Origin: PCC-7336 sp039817825
GTDB taxonomy: Bacteria; Cyanobacteriota; Cyanobacteriia; Thermostichales; PCC-7336
Direction of reading: 5' to 3'
NCBI GenBank assembly: GCA_039817825.1
Contig: JBCBVA010000003.1
Coordinates: forward strand, 12,396-76,395
DNA length: 64,000 nt
Within the stretch, counting starts at the first letter, position 1. Every line of letters starts with the position of its first letter. Shown here piece by piece: positions 41,381-50,625 of this stretch. A model generated the notes under the pieces. The model was given only the letters and a program-made list of their open reading frames with translations, made no database searches and was not told where the DNA came from. The position numbers and the translations under genes are program-made.

Positions 41381-41983
41381 CTAGCGAGCGGTGAAGCGAT
41401 CGAACAAACCGTAGATCCACAAAATGCAGGTCAGACTGATGAGATGGGCAAAGGTGACGTTGTTATTGACAGCTAGCAACAAAAAATCCCACTGCTCTTC
41501 AAAAAAGTTCGATTGACGATAGAAAAACACGTTCACTAGCAGTTCTCCCACCTGAGAAAGGGAACTGATCGTGGCTAAGAATGCTCCGATCAAGCCGATA
41601 TACAGTACGACTTTGAGACGAGCTTTTTCTCCTCCCTTCCAATAGCGGAAGGTAAAGAACGTATTGAGACCGAGGCTGACCAGCGTGGCAAACGCAGCCC
41701 ACCGAGCCACAACACCTCCTGGAGCGCCTTGTCGTAAAGAGCTGAGCTGCCCCACGACTGAAATTGTCCAAAAAATAACGGAGAGGATCGCCAGGACAAT
41801 CTGTACCCAAAAGCTGATTTGTCCTGCCGTGCGCATCCGTTTACGCATCCGATCGCTACTGCTACTACTCACAAATTCTTTCGGACTCCTCAATTGGATG
41901 GTAGAAGACTGCCCATTTGCCAAGCCTTCTGCACATAACTCTATCGAACTTCTGAAACGAATTTGAGACAGAGTGATGCGCAA
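41381..41983 (-). CDS. DUF3611-type membrane protein
   Basis: Up to 200 residues, with four hydrophobic helices (ISFWVQIVLAILSVIFWTIS, WAAFATLVSLGLNTFFTFRYW, VVLYIGLIGAFLATISSLSQVGELL, and AHLISLTCILWIYGLFDRF). DUF3611 proteins are cyanobacterial/plant membrane proteins of unknown function. The recorded start is a TTG; a GTG at about 41872 or an ATG at about 41851 would put the first helix near the N-terminus and may be correct. It converges on cupA with an 84-base gap. Confidence 0.75.
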   Translation of the reverse strand: MRITLSQIRFRSSIELCAEGLANGQSSTIQLRSPKEFVSSSSSDRMRKRMRTAGQISFWVQIVLAILSVIFWTISVVGQLSSLRQGAPGGVVARWAAFATLVSLGLNTFFTFRYWKGGEKARLKVVLYIGLIGAFLATISSLSQVGELLVNVFFYRQSNFFEEQWDFLLLAVNNNVTFAHLISLTCILWIYGLFDRFTAR

Positions 41984-42017
41984 TATCGTTGTTTAATGGC
42001 TCTCGCTGCCATTTCGG

Positions 42018-42272
42018 TTACTGGGCTTTTGAGCGCAAAAATGCTTGCAGGACGGTGGAGAAAACCCGCCGATATATCTCAGAATGGCGACTGACCCCTA
42101 AGTCCTCTGCCGTTAAAACAGCGTCGGCAAATCGGCGAGCAGTTCTGGGCGGAGAAGCCGATAATCTACCCTGCAGAGTTGGTGGCAAACAGCATCCGTG
42201 TTCTACACAAAGGTTATCGAGTAAGTAGCCCACCTCTCGTTGACTCAGCAGTGCTCGATAGTCAGCAGGCAA
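42018..42272 (-). CDS. Conserved small protein of unknown function
   Basis: About 84 residues. The segment LLSQREVGYLLDNLCVEHGCCLPPTLQGRLSASPP is of a kind I associate with conserved cyanobacterial unknowns ending in a helical segment (SEIYRRVFSTVLQAF). The only start codon in a suitable place is TTG at 42272; upstream the frame is open to a stop at about 42350. Cytosolic, function unknown. Confidence 0.6.
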   Translation of the reverse strand: MPADYRALLSQREVGYLLDNLCVEHGCCLPPTLQGRLSASPPRTARRFADAVLTAEDLGVSRHSEIYRRVFSTVLQAFLRSKAQ

Positions 42273-42430
42273 CTCGTGATCGTTTGGAGTGATGCCGACC
42301 TGTTCGACAGTATGGTGTCTTTCCCATGAGTGGTGAATTCAAGATGATAGAGATCGACCAGGATATGATCGGAACCTGTGTCCGGAAGCATCGCGCGCAG
42401 TGACCCGGAGTTCTTGAAATTGAGGTGGGG

Positions 42431-42616
42431 CTAGTCTACCGATTTAATCTTGCCTAGCCGAATGTCCTCCTGAATTTCTCTGAGCAAATCTTGCTCTTCA
42501 GGGCTGACGCGTCCATCGGCAAGCACTGCAGCCATAATTTCATCTTGCTCGGCACGGGTTAACTGCCGATCAGCGACAGCTCTTTGGACAATTTCGCGTA
42601 CCCGTTCAATATCCAC
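42431..42616 (-). CDS. Small helical TerB/EF-hand-like protein
   Basis: 61 residues from a GTG at 42616, preceded by AGAGAGG. The sequence has two helices around LTRAEQDEIMAAVLADGRVSPEEQDLLREI. The 'DG.VS..E..LL' element resembles TerB-type or EF-hand-like calcium/metal loops. The longer frame to 42676 adds a hydrophobic stretch without a ribosome site. Function unknown. Confidence 0.6.
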   Translation of the reverse strand: MDIERVREIVQRAVADRQLTRAEQDEIMAAVLADGRVSPEEQDLLREIQEDIRLGKIKSVD

Positions 42617-43226
42617 CGAAACCTCTCTTGAATAGGAGTTTGTCAGTAGGAGTGAGCCGACAATGCGGTGTCGCATACACTCCTGCAGTATGTGACTGAG
42701 CGATAGTAACAGAAATGAAGCAAAAATCGGATCGATTCTTGCAAATTAGCCCGTCCCTCAGCGGTGCCGATCGCGAGATGGCAAGCAGCGTCGGTGCGAC
42801 CCAGCCGGTGGTAGGATGCAGAGCCACAGACAACTGGCAAGAGATATCGCGAACATTTTGGCAAAATGGCAGAGTTTATTGCCATTCCAATACCCGCAGC
42901 AAGGCCAGCGGATAGAGCAGGAGAGGCAGGTCTGGACTAGTTATACCTGAGTTCGATCGCTCTCACCCACCTCCCTCCCAACATGGGGAAAGAGACGTTA
43001 CACACCCAAATCTAAATAGTATGGCCATCCGCTGTCTGGCTGGAGGGTGGAGACAGCTAAAGGCCTTGATTTGCAAGGAACCATGCTCGAAAAACGCTTC
43101 ATGGCGGATTGCCGATCTCCGTCAGTCTGTCTGGGCCTCGCTCGCCCTCGGACTCTATGCTATGGCGAAATAGGATCGAGTTGGCATCTTCTCTAGCTGA
43201 ACTACATTACCCACCACCAAAACCTG
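42617..43226. other. Intergenic region with repeat copy 5
   Basis: 610 bases. A 66-codon frame (42715-42915) and a 44-codon frame in another phase (starting at ATG 42819) have no recognisable family. Repeat copy 5 occupies 43020-43118. Confidence 0.4.
43020..43118 (+). repeat. MITE-like repeat family 1, copy 5
   Basis: About 99 bp, opening TATGGCCATCCGCTGTCTGG and closing ATGGCGGATTGCCGATCTCC. The middle (GGAGACAGCTAAAGGCCTTGATTTGCAAGGA) matches the family. The right end has lost the GCTATA terminus. Confidence 0.7.
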
Positions 43227-44042
43227 TTGAGGATTGCCGTGTTTGTCTTGCTGTCCAAAGTGTTACCACTGCTGATTTATCCGCTTGGGCTGGTGTGTTG
43301 GGTATTTTTGCTGGGCCTATTGACGATACGCACCCGACCTCGGGCCACAGCGATCGCCCTAAGCCTTGCTGTGGCCTACTTGTGGCTCAGCAGTACAACC
43401 CCGGTTATGTACGCCATCGTAGGTTCGCTAGAGCGCCAGTACCGTCCGACCGAGCTCCCTGAGGCGGATGCCATTGTGCTGCTGGGGGGAGCGACTCGGC
43501 CAGCGATTGAGCCCAGAGCCGAGGTGGATTTGAGGGATGAGAGCGATCGGATTGTTCGGGCTGCCCAGCTGTATCGCGACGGCAAATCACCATTCATTGT
43601 GGCCAGTGGTGGACGACTGAAGTGGGGCACTGACCCTTTACCCGTTGAAGCGTCAGAGGCTTACGACATGGCTCGCATTCTTCAGTTGCTCGGAGTGCCG
43701 GAGACCAGCATTATTCTGGAGCCAAATTCCCGCAACACTTACGAAAATGCTGTTTTTGTCCAGCCGATCTTGGAGGAACGCAATATTAATCGCATCTTGT
43801 TAGTCACTTCGGCCATGCATATGCCACGATCGCTGCTGATTTTTCAAAAGTTGGGTATCGAGGCGATCGCTGCTCCCACCGATTTTATTGCCGTCCCTTC
43901 CCAAGACTCCCGCACGCTCAAAGATAATCTGGCGCAACAGTTGATTGACGCATTGCCACAGGCGAGTAATCTGGCCCTAACGACCCGCGCGATGAAAGAG
44001 TACGTGGGGCTAGTGGTGTATCGGTTGAAAGGGTGGCTTTAG
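43227..44042 (+). CDS. YdcF/ElyC-type membrane protein (DUF218)
   Basis: 271 residues. Two N-terminal membrane helices (LLIYPLGLVCWVFLLGLL, AIALSLAVAYLWLSSTTPV) are followed by the DUF218 domain: ADAIVLLGGA, SDRIVRAAQLYRDGKSPFIVASGG, LEPNSRNTYENAVF, and RILLVTSAMHMPRSLLIF. E. coli ElyC affects envelope/peptidoglycan precursor supply; the role here is inferred as envelope-related. The start is a TTG at 43227; GTG 43239 is also possible. It lies just after repeat copy 5. Confidence 0.87.
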   Translation: MRIAVFVLLSKVLPLLIYPLGLVCWVFLLGLLTIRTRPRATAIALSLAVAYLWLSSTTPVMYAIVGSLERQYRPTELPEADAIVLLGGATRPAIEPRAEVDLRDESDRIVRAAQLYRDGKSPFIVASGGRLKWGTDPLPVEASEAYDMARILQLLGVPETSIILEPNSRNTYENAVFVQPILEERNINRILLVTSAMHMPRSLLIFQKLGIEAIAAPTDFIAVPSQDSRTLKDNLAQQLIDALPQASNLALTTRAMKEYVGLVVYRLKGWL

Positions 44043-44232
44043 AGTTCGTCCTGCGGAATCACTAGTCTTACCTGCAGAACTCTCTATCAAACCAGCCTCA
44101 CCGCGCGACAACCGCAAGAAGAACCGCTCGATAGCCGAGGGGCGTCTATGAATGGTTACGATAGGTAACGTAGCAGTTGCGCTGATTGCGGCTTCTAAAT
44201 AGTTTTTTCACCCTGACGTTGAGATATCTTCG

Positions 44233-45192
44233 ATGGATTGGAGTTCTGCCATCCCTGCTCTTGTGGTTACGTTACGAGAAGGGGTTGAAGCCACACTGGC
44301 CGTAGGCATCGTTTTGGCATATCTCAACCGCGTCGGGCAACAGACACTGTACCGATGGGTGTTGGGTGGGGTTGTTGCAGGGATTGTTGGCAGCGTTGTG
44401 GTGGGGTTGCTCCTGCAATCAGTCGCCAATTGGGCCACGACGGAACATCCTGCCTCCGCTCCGGCGATCGAACCCATGTTGGAAGGCATTATCGGTATCG
44501 TTGCGATTGTGTTGCTGAGCTGGATGCTGGTGTGGATGGCTCGTCAGGCAAAGTACCTGAAGGGTGAGACGGAACGGGCTGTGGCGACCGTGCTCGATCG
44601 CGATCGCGGTGCGGCTTTAGGATTGGCCAGTCTGGCCGGAATTGCTGTGTTGCGGGAAGGGGTCGAGCTGGCTCTGTTCTTATTGGCACAGGTTCAGCGG
44701 GGATGGATGTCTGTGGCCGGTTGCGGTGCTGGTTTGGTAGGGGCTTTAGCGATCGGGCTGCTCCTGTTTCGCTGGGGCATCCGCATCAATCTGGGGCGCT
44801 TCTTCAAAATTATGGGGGTGTTTCTGCTAGCTATTGTGGCGGGATTGGTTATGTCCACGCTGGCAGATTTGGATGAAGCTACTGTGGCGCTCGACCGCCT
44901 GTGGGCGGCTGGAACGCTGTGCTCGGGGCTGGCCAGCGGACAGGATGTGTGTTGGCTCGGGCCGCAGGTGTGGGATCTCAGCGCAACATTGCCCCAGCGT
45001 CAGTTTCCCGGCATGGTGCTGCGATCGCTGCTCGGATATACAGACCAACTGTATTGGGTGCAAGCCATTGCCTACGGAGCATTCTGGGCGATCGTAGGTG
45101 GGCTCTACGCTCGCAGTCTGCCTGGCGCAACTCGATCGACAACGATGGAATCTAGCGATCGCTCGGACACTGCCGATCGCCAGCTCTCGTAG
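44233..45192 (+). CDS. FTR1-family iron permease
   Basis: A 319-residue membrane protein with about seven helices and two REGVE motifs (TLREGVEATLAVGIV near residue 15; VLREGVELALFLLAQ near 140), the iron-binding signature of FTR1/EfeU permeases. The C-terminal 25 residues are a polar, Ser/Asp-rich tail. Usual partners EfeO and EfeB are not adjacent, so the iron-oxidising or delivery partner is unknown. It probably imports iron across the plasma membrane. Confidence 0.92.
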   Translation: MDWSSAIPALVVTLREGVEATLAVGIVLAYLNRVGQQTLYRWVLGGVVAGIVGSVVVGLLLQSVANWATTEHPASAPAIEPMLEGIIGIVAIVLLSWMLVWMARQAKYLKGETERAVATVLDRDRGAALGLASLAGIAVLREGVELALFLLAQVQRGWMSVAGCGAGLVGALAIGLLLFRWGIRINLGRFFKIMGVFLLAIVAGLVMSTLADLDEATVALDRLWAAGTLCSGLASGQDVCWLGPQVWDLSATLPQRQFPGMVLRSLLGYTDQLYWVQAIAYGAFWAIVGGLYARSLPGATRSTTMESSDRSDTADRQLS

Positions 45193-45290
45193 TGGAGTCC
45201 ACTCTCCCAGCTCGATGTTTTCAATCGTGTCTCGCTACGTGGCATCCAGTCCGAGGTGAGACAAGCCCAACCTGAAGCAACATTCGCCAT

Positions 45291-45314
45291 AAAAAAAGGA
45301 GCCCAAAGGCTCCT
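45291..45314 (-). terminator. pgk terminator
   Basis: Stem AGGAGCC/GGCTCCT (7 pairs) with a CAAA loop, followed on the minus strand by six T (plus-strand A run). Located about 65 bases after the pgk stop. Confidence 0.85.
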
Positions 45315-45377
45315 CAACGTTACAGAAATAGAACGGCAAGACAAGAGTATCCACCGCCCCATACCAGAATCTACAGA

Positions 45378-46595
45378 TTAAGCATCAGCCAAGGCTGCGA
45401 TACCAGGCAGAGTCTTGCCCTCCAGCAGTTCCAAACTGGCACCACCACCAGTAGAGATGTGGCTCATCTTGTCCGCAACCCCCACTTTCTCGACCGCCGC
45501 CACAGAATCGCCACCGCCAATGATCGTGATGGTACCGCCGGCAGTCAGACCCGCTAGGGTCGTGGCGATCGCCTCGGTACCCTTGGCAAATTTGTCGAAT
45601 TCAAACACCCCCATAGGGCCATTCCAGATGACGGAACCGCAGTCTGCCAGTGCAGCCTGGAAGGTGCTAATGGCATCGGGGCCGATGTCCAAGCCCATCC
45701 ATCCATCGGGAATAGCATCGATGCCGACCGTCTGCGCTTCTGCGTCGGGAGCAAACTTGTCAGCAACCACAACGTCGGTCGGCAGCAGCAGCTCGACGCC
45801 GCGCTCCTTCGCCTTCTTTTCCAGCGCTTTGGCTAGCTCTAGCTTGTCCTCTTCCACCAAAGAGTTCCCGACGCTGAGGCCGCGAGCCTTGTAGAAGGTG
45901 AAGATCATGCCGCCGCCAACGATCAGCTTGTCTACCTTTTCTAACAAGGTTTCGATCACGCCGATTTTGCTGGATACTTTCGAGCCGCCCACGATCGCCA
46001 CCAAAGGACGCTTGGGTGCTTCAATCGCCCCTTGCAGGAACTGCAGTTCCTTCTCGATCAAATAGCCAGCCACGGCAGGAGACAAATACTCGGTAACGCC
46101 AGCAGTGGAGGCGTGGGCGCGGTGGGCGGTACCAAACGCATCGTTGACGTAGAAGTCAGCGACAGACGCCAGTTGTTTGGCAAATTCGGGGTCATTGTTG
46201 GTTTCGCCAGCGTAGAAGCGTACGTTTTCCAGTAGCACTACGTCACCATTGTTCATGGCATCGACGGTCGCTTTCACTTCATCGCCAATGCAGTCGCTGG
46301 GCTTCTTCACCTCTTGGCCCAACACTTCGGACAGGCGGGCAGCCACGGGGGTGAGGCGCATGCTTTCGTTCACTTCACCCTTGGGACGACCGAAGTGGCT
46401 GGCCAGGATCACCTTGGTTCCTGCTCCCACTAGGGCTTTGATCGTGGGCAGAGCAGCACGAATGCGGGTGTCATCCGTAATTGCGCCGCTGTCATCCAAA
46501 GGAACGTTAAAGTCGGCGCGGACTAAAACCTTTTTACCTGCGAGGGTGCTTGCATCGGGGCCTTCCAAGAGTTTGGCCAACGAAAGCTTTGCCAT
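45378..46595 (-). CDS. pgk: Phosphoglycerate kinase
   Basis: Phosphorylates 3-phosphoglycerate with ATP in the Calvin cycle and gluconeogenesis (reverse in glycolysis). The 405-residue length is normal. Signatures: KKVLVRADFNVPLDDSG, LASHFGRPKG, RRAHASTAGV-type AHRAHASTAGVTEYL, VAIVGGSKVSSKI, and GPMGVFEFDKFAKGT with the C-terminal GGGDSVAAVEKVG. It has its own promoter region and terminator and no operon partner. Confidence 0.98.
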   Translation of the reverse strand: MAKLSLAKLLEGPDASTLAGKKVLVRADFNVPLDDSGAITDDTRIRAALPTIKALVGAGTKVILASHFGRPKGEVNESMRLTPVAARLSEVLGQEVKKPSDCIGDEVKATVDAMNNGDVVLLENVRFYAGETNNDPEFAKQLASVADFYVNDAFGTAHRAHASTAGVTEYLSPAVAGYLIEKELQFLQGAIEAPKRPLVAIVGGSKVSSKIGVIETLLEKVDKLIVGGGMIFTFYKARGLSVGNSLVEEDKLELAKALEKKAKERGVELLLPTDVVVADKFAPDAEAQTVGIDAIPDGWMGLDIGPDAISTFQAALADCGSVIWNGPMGVFEFDKFAKGTEAIATTLAGLTAGGTITIIGGGDSVAAVEKVGVADKMSHISTGGGASLELLEGKTLPGIAALADA

Positions 46596-46919
46596 AATTT
46601 AAGTACCCTTATCTTTACGACTTTTAACATTCGAAGACATTCTACCGGACACTGACTCCCATAAAGCTGTCTCCGACAGCACCAGCAAAGGTTTTGCCGT
46701 CTCGCATGTAGCGTGGGCGCTCTTGTTACATCCCTCTATGGCAGTCCGGGCGGGGGCTGTGGGATGAATGACACCATATCTACGGATTGGAACCAATTGG
46801 TTCCCGCTGGGGGAATGTCTGGAGGCGATCGCTCTGCGCCGTGACACCGTTCACCTCAAACGTTTGTGCTCGACCCACCAGTGAGCTGTCGATATGATGC
46901 CTCCAACGGGAGAACGGAC
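46596..46919. other. Divergent region between pgk and the molybdenum oxidoreductase
   Basis: 324 bases that should carry promoters for both genes. No gene and no clear operator was seen; a minus-strand frame (46599-46847) looks random. Confidence 0.35.
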
Positions 46920-47981
46920 ATGGCACGTGCAGGGCGTCGTCGGTTTCTGCAATGGGGAGTGGCAGCATCTGGGATGTGGCTGGTAGGAGGTGCGATCGCT
47001 CCACAACAGGGCAATGCCCTGACATTAGACGGCAAATGGCCGTTGCTCGACCTCTCCGATTTCACAATACCGTTGCCCGACCATTGGGTCACTCCCGTCG
47101 CAGATTTCTACGTTCAATCGGCATTGCCGCAGCCGGATATCGAGCCGGTAGATGTCAGCAGCAACCGGTGGCGCCTATCGATGTCAGGGTTACTGGATGC
47201 CCCGCTTTCCTTATCACTGTCGGATATTCAACGTCAACCCACAGAAGAGGTGTACTGGACACTCGCCTGTATCGGCAATCAAGCGGGTGGAGAATTGCTG
47301 GGTAATGCGTGCTGGCAGGGAACCAGACTGCTGCCAATACTAGAGCAAGTGGGAGTGATGCCTGAGGCCCGAGCGTTTGCCCTGCGCGGGGCAGATGGCT
47401 ACGAAACGGGAGTACTGCGGCAAGAGTTATTGCATCCCGACACAATGCTGGTCTACGCCATGAATGGCGAGTTGCTTCCCGCTCAACACGGATACCCCTT
47501 GCGAATCTTGATTCCTGGTAAGTACGGCCAGAAGCAACCGAAATGGCTGACGGAGATTGAGGCCCTGGCCGAGCCGATTGCCGGACATTGGGAACGGCAG
47601 GGATGGTCGGATCGCGCCAATATCCTGACGCATGCGCTGTCTCGGCAGGTGCAGCAAGAGAGAGTGTCTATTCGTAATCGTCGCTTGACAGGGGAGAGGG
47701 GGGACGTGGCGATCGCCGGAATGGCATTGGCGAGTGCGCAATCGATCGATCGTGTAGAGGTGAGTCAAGACGGTGGCATGACATGGAAGGTTGCAGAACA
47801 CAATCATCCGCCTACTCCTTACGAGTGGACCCTATGGCGACACCGCTGGCAATTGGAGCCAGGGGATTACACGCTGATGGCACGAGCTGTGGCGGGCAAC
47901 GAGACGCAACCGTTGGATGACATCATTCCGCTGGACGGCAACCAAGCGGTGCTGGCGATCAACTTGGTGATCGAGCCGTAA
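46920..47981 (+). CDS. Sulfite-oxidase-family molybdopterin oxidoreductase, Tat-exported
   Basis: 353 residues from the ATG at 46920, behind GGAG. The N-terminus is a twin-arginine leader (RAGRRRFLQWGVAASGMW). The molybdopterin domain has the ligand cysteine in WTLACIGNQAGGELLGNACWQG and the GYPLRILIPGKYGQKQPKWL segment. A C-terminal Mo-cofactor dimerisation domain follows (VEVSQDGGMTWK, YEWTLWRHRW). This is the SUOX/SorA-like plan and it should act outside the cytoplasm. The substrate, sulfite or another small oxo-compound, is not certain. No cytochrome partner lies beside it. Confidence 0.88.
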   Translation: MARAGRRRFLQWGVAASGMWLVGGAIAPQQGNALTLDGKWPLLDLSDFTIPLPDHWVTPVADFYVQSALPQPDIEPVDVSSNRWRLSMSGLLDAPLSLSLSDIQRQPTEEVYWTLACIGNQAGGELLGNACWQGTRLLPILEQVGVMPEARAFALRGADGYETGVLRQELLHPDTMLVYAMNGELLPAQHGYPLRILIPGKYGQKQPKWLTEIEALAEPIAGHWERQGWSDRANILTHALSRQVQQERVSIRNRRLTGERGDVAIAGMALASAQSIDRVEVSQDGGMTWKVAEHNHPPTPYEWTLWRHRWQLEPGDYTLMARAVAGNETQPLDDIIPLDGNQAVLAINLVIEP

Positions 47982-48114
47982 CCTTTCACCTTGATGAAGC
48001 ATATGGGTTAGCTCATTACCCGTTCCCCTCGCCGCACGGTATTCCACCCTAAACTCACCAGAGTCGCATGCATACAATGGGAATAGAGTTATTGAGCATC
48101 AGAGGAAAGACCCA

Positions 48115-49440
48115 TTGGCTGCACCTCGCGCACAGGTCATTGATGCTGTCGAGCAACTAGGACTGAGAGTGACCGTCGGTGACGTGGCATCCCAGACAGG
48201 GCTGTCGCTAGTGGATGCACGGCACGAGATTCAGGGGTTAGCTCAAGCTGCTGAGGGACATTTACAAGTCTCGGAAGGCGGTGAGATTGCCTATGCCTTC
48301 GACCCCAATTTCCGCTCTATTCTGGCCCGCAAAGCCCGCCGATCGAAGCTTGAAGTCTATCGCCGCTGGATCTGGGGAGCCTTCCTCTACGGCTTGAAGA
48401 TCTCCTTTGGCGTCATCTTGGTGGTATCGATCGTCCTAGCGCTGATCGTTATTGCCATACTTATTGCCGCCAGCAGTCAAAATGGCGATCGCCGTAAAGG
48501 CTCTCGGTCTGGTCGTGGATATGGTGGTGGGTACTTTAGCGGCCCCAATATATGGTTGTGGGGGAATCCATTTTTCGGTCGCCGACGCCGCTCCACCCGT
48601 CGTCGCGCATCCACTCGTTCCGGCTCTTCAGGTGAGGACGCTCAGCTAAATTTTCTAGAAGCGGTGTACTCTTTCTTGTTTGGTGATGGCGACCCTAACG
48701 AAGACTTAGAGGAGCAACAAGACCGAGCAATCGCCAGTCGCATTGTGGCGAACGGAGGTGTCTTGGCGGTAGAAGAAGTCTTGCCTTACCTGCAAGCGCC
48801 ACCTAGAGAACAGCCGCTTGATGACGAGTTGGCAGATTTTGAAGATTTGATGCTGCCGGTTTTGGTCAAGTACGACGGTTTTCCCGAAGTGAGCGATCGC
48901 GGAGATATTGTCTACCGCTTCCCCGAATTACAAGTCACTGCAGATGATGATGTTCTGCCCGCACCCGTACACCCGTTGGCCTATGTAGAAGAATTGCCCT
49001 GGACGTTCAGTCTTGCGACTGCCAATCAACGCACCTTAATTGCGGGGCTGGGAGCCTTAAATGTTGTCCTGTGGACGGGGCTGCAAGCCTATGCGCCAGA
49101 GTTGGCCAGCATCATTGGCGCACCTACCGCCCTCGTGGCCATCGGATTTGGCATCCTCTTGCTGTACGGTGCAGGATTTTTGATCGTGCCCCTGGTGCGG
49201 TGGTTTGCAATCCAGCGTCGTAATCGCCCTCTGGCAGACCGCAATCAGCGACGCAGTTTCTGGCGATCGCAGCTACAGTCTCCCTCCGCTACGCTGACCC
49301 ACAAACGGCAGTTTGCCCGCCAGTTTGCTCGTACTGAAGTGTTTGAGGAAGATGACGCCATTTATCGAGGCGATCGTGATGTCATTGAACAGCGCGACTA
49401 CCAATTGGACAGCCCCGAGTTCCGCTCATTAAATGAGTAA
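48115..49440 (+). CDS. Cyanobacterial/plastid membrane protein, At5g03900-like
   Basis: 441 residues starting at TTG behind AGAGGAAAG. The N-terminal 60 residues look like a winged helix (RAQVIDAVEQLGLRVTVGDVASQTGLSLVDARHEIQ). A membrane helix (ISFGVILVVSIVLALIVIAILIA), a basic Gly/Arg-rich loop, a second winged-helix-like region (AIASRIVANGGVLAVEEVLPYL), two more membrane helices and an acidic tail follow. Similar proteins occur in cyanobacteria and plant chloroplasts; an annotation as iron-sulfur-linked exists for the plant form, but the function is unproven. Confidence 0.72.
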   Translation: MAAPRAQVIDAVEQLGLRVTVGDVASQTGLSLVDARHEIQGLAQAAEGHLQVSEGGEIAYAFDPNFRSILARKARRSKLEVYRRWIWGAFLYGLKISFGVILVVSIVLALIVIAILIAASSQNGDRRKGSRSGRGYGGGYFSGPNIWLWGNPFFGRRRRSTRRRASTRSGSSGEDAQLNFLEAVYSFLFGDGDPNEDLEEQQDRAIASRIVANGGVLAVEEVLPYLQAPPREQPLDDELADFEDLMLPVLVKYDGFPEVSDRGDIVYRFPELQVTADDDVLPAPVHPLAYVEELPWTFSLATANQRTLIAGLGALNVVLWTGLQAYAPELASIIGAPTALVAIGFGILLLYGAGFLIVPLVRWFAIQRRNRPLADRNQRRSFWRSQLQSPSATLTHKRQFARQFARTEVFEEDDAIYRGDRDVIEQRDYQLDSPEFRSLNE

Positions 49441-49523
49441 CCGCTGCCACACCAGTCACTCCGGCCAATCCTCTCAGCCCACTACAACGCAGGGATAAGT
49501 CTGAAGGGGAGTCTAGAGAGTGC

Positions 49524-50177
49524 CTATAGCCGTTCTTCCCACACCTGTTGTAGGCGAGCCTGCAATTCTGGAGTATCCTCTACTGCGGCAAAAATTTCTT
49601 GAAAGCGGGCCACGGTCATACCCTCCTCTTCCACCACCTGCTGCATATCTTGCTCCAAGCTGTCCCTGACCCGATCCACAGCTCCCTCAGCCCGCTCAAA
49701 TCGCACCAGTTCCTCCCGTTCTACCCCCTCTGTATTGCCATCGCGAATATCCAAAAACTGTTCGGGGGTGAGGTTCTCCGAGGAAATTGCATCAGCCAGA
49801 TCGCTTTTGGCTTCTTCCCGTAGCTCTACCATCTGAGCAAACGCCGTTGCAAACACTTCTAATTCTTCCTGGGGCAATGACTGCTCCAGACTAGAGTCTT
49901 CCCCTTCACCGGCAACATCCAGTTGGGCCTGAGTAGACAATGGCAGTATCTGAGCCTGAATGGGGGCAATCGCTACTACTGAAAGCAAGAGGTTACAGGC
50001 GATCGCTGCAATTGCGGTCTGGGCGCAACCGACTATAGTCAGCCATCGCTTCTCCTGCGGACTAGTCGGACCGCCCCCCTGAGTGACATGAGTGCCAGTT
50101 AGCAGCGGATACTCAATGGGCTCGGTCTTCTCAAACAGCACAACACCTACGCTCCTTTCTGCAAGTTCAACGTCCAC
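49524..50177 (-). CDS. DUF4168-type exported protein
   Basis: Up to 217 residues. A hydrophobic segment (IAAIACNLLLSVVAIAPIQAQ, about 55-75) ends in a signal-cleavage-like AQA. The C-terminal 120 residues are acidic and helical, with ELEVFATAFAQMVELREEA and GMTVARFQEIFAAVEDTPELQARLQQ, the DUF4168 pattern. The start is uncertain: the recorded one is GTG 50177 and would put 45 polar residues before the leader. Likely extracytoplasmic; function unknown. Confidence 0.65.
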   Translation of the reverse strand: MDVELAERSVGVVLFEKTEPIEYPLLTGTHVTQGGGPTSPQEKRWLTIVGCAQTAIAAIACNLLLSVVAIAPIQAQILPLSTQAQLDVAGEGEDSSLEQSLPQEELEVFATAFAQMVELREEAKSDLADAISSENLTPEQFLDIRDGNTEGVEREELVRFERAEGAVDRVRDSLEQDMQQVVEEEGMTVARFQEIFAAVEDTPELQARLQQVWEERL

Positions 50178-50625
50178 ATTGACAGATACCCCTCTCTTCT
50201 CCCTGCCCTACGCACAATTTGGGAGCGCGCGCAGCCATCAGAAGCTATATCGCTTCAGTCATATCTCGTCGCTGACTCAAGCTGTCTGACGACCTTAGGC
50301 CGCCAAGGAACTGTATGCTCTATCAAACGGAACTGTGGAATCTTCGCTCACGCTAGCCGGCGCTCAAGCTGACTCGAACGCGAACAACATCACCAATGGG
50401 TTTAAGCTAACGAGATCTGCCCACAAGCTAGCAGTTACGCAGTCAAAGCTTAACTATCTGCTTCACGATCCGGTTCTAATCCCTTTCAACGCGATGCCCA
50501 TCTCACCACAGCCTCAAGATACCCAGTACGCAGATTGACAGTGCTGTAACAGTGCCTCATAAGTGCTACGACAACTGCCCAGCGATTGACCGTCGATTTT
50601 GCCAATTCCCCCAAAGCACGCCTCA
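50178..50625. other. Gene-poor gap
   Basis: 448 bases. A 67-codon plus-strand frame starting at GTG 50335 (ESSLTLAGAQADSNANN...) has no recognisable family. No terminator or RNA was identified. Confidence 0.3.

Noticed and set aside
42715..42915. 66-codon frame MKQKSDRFLQ...
   Set aside because: No ribosome site and no family; a different-phase frame covers the same bases equally well.
50178..50625. Possible tRNA or small RNA in the gap
   Set aside because: No T-loop GTTCRANYC with matching acceptor stem could be found here or in other gaps.
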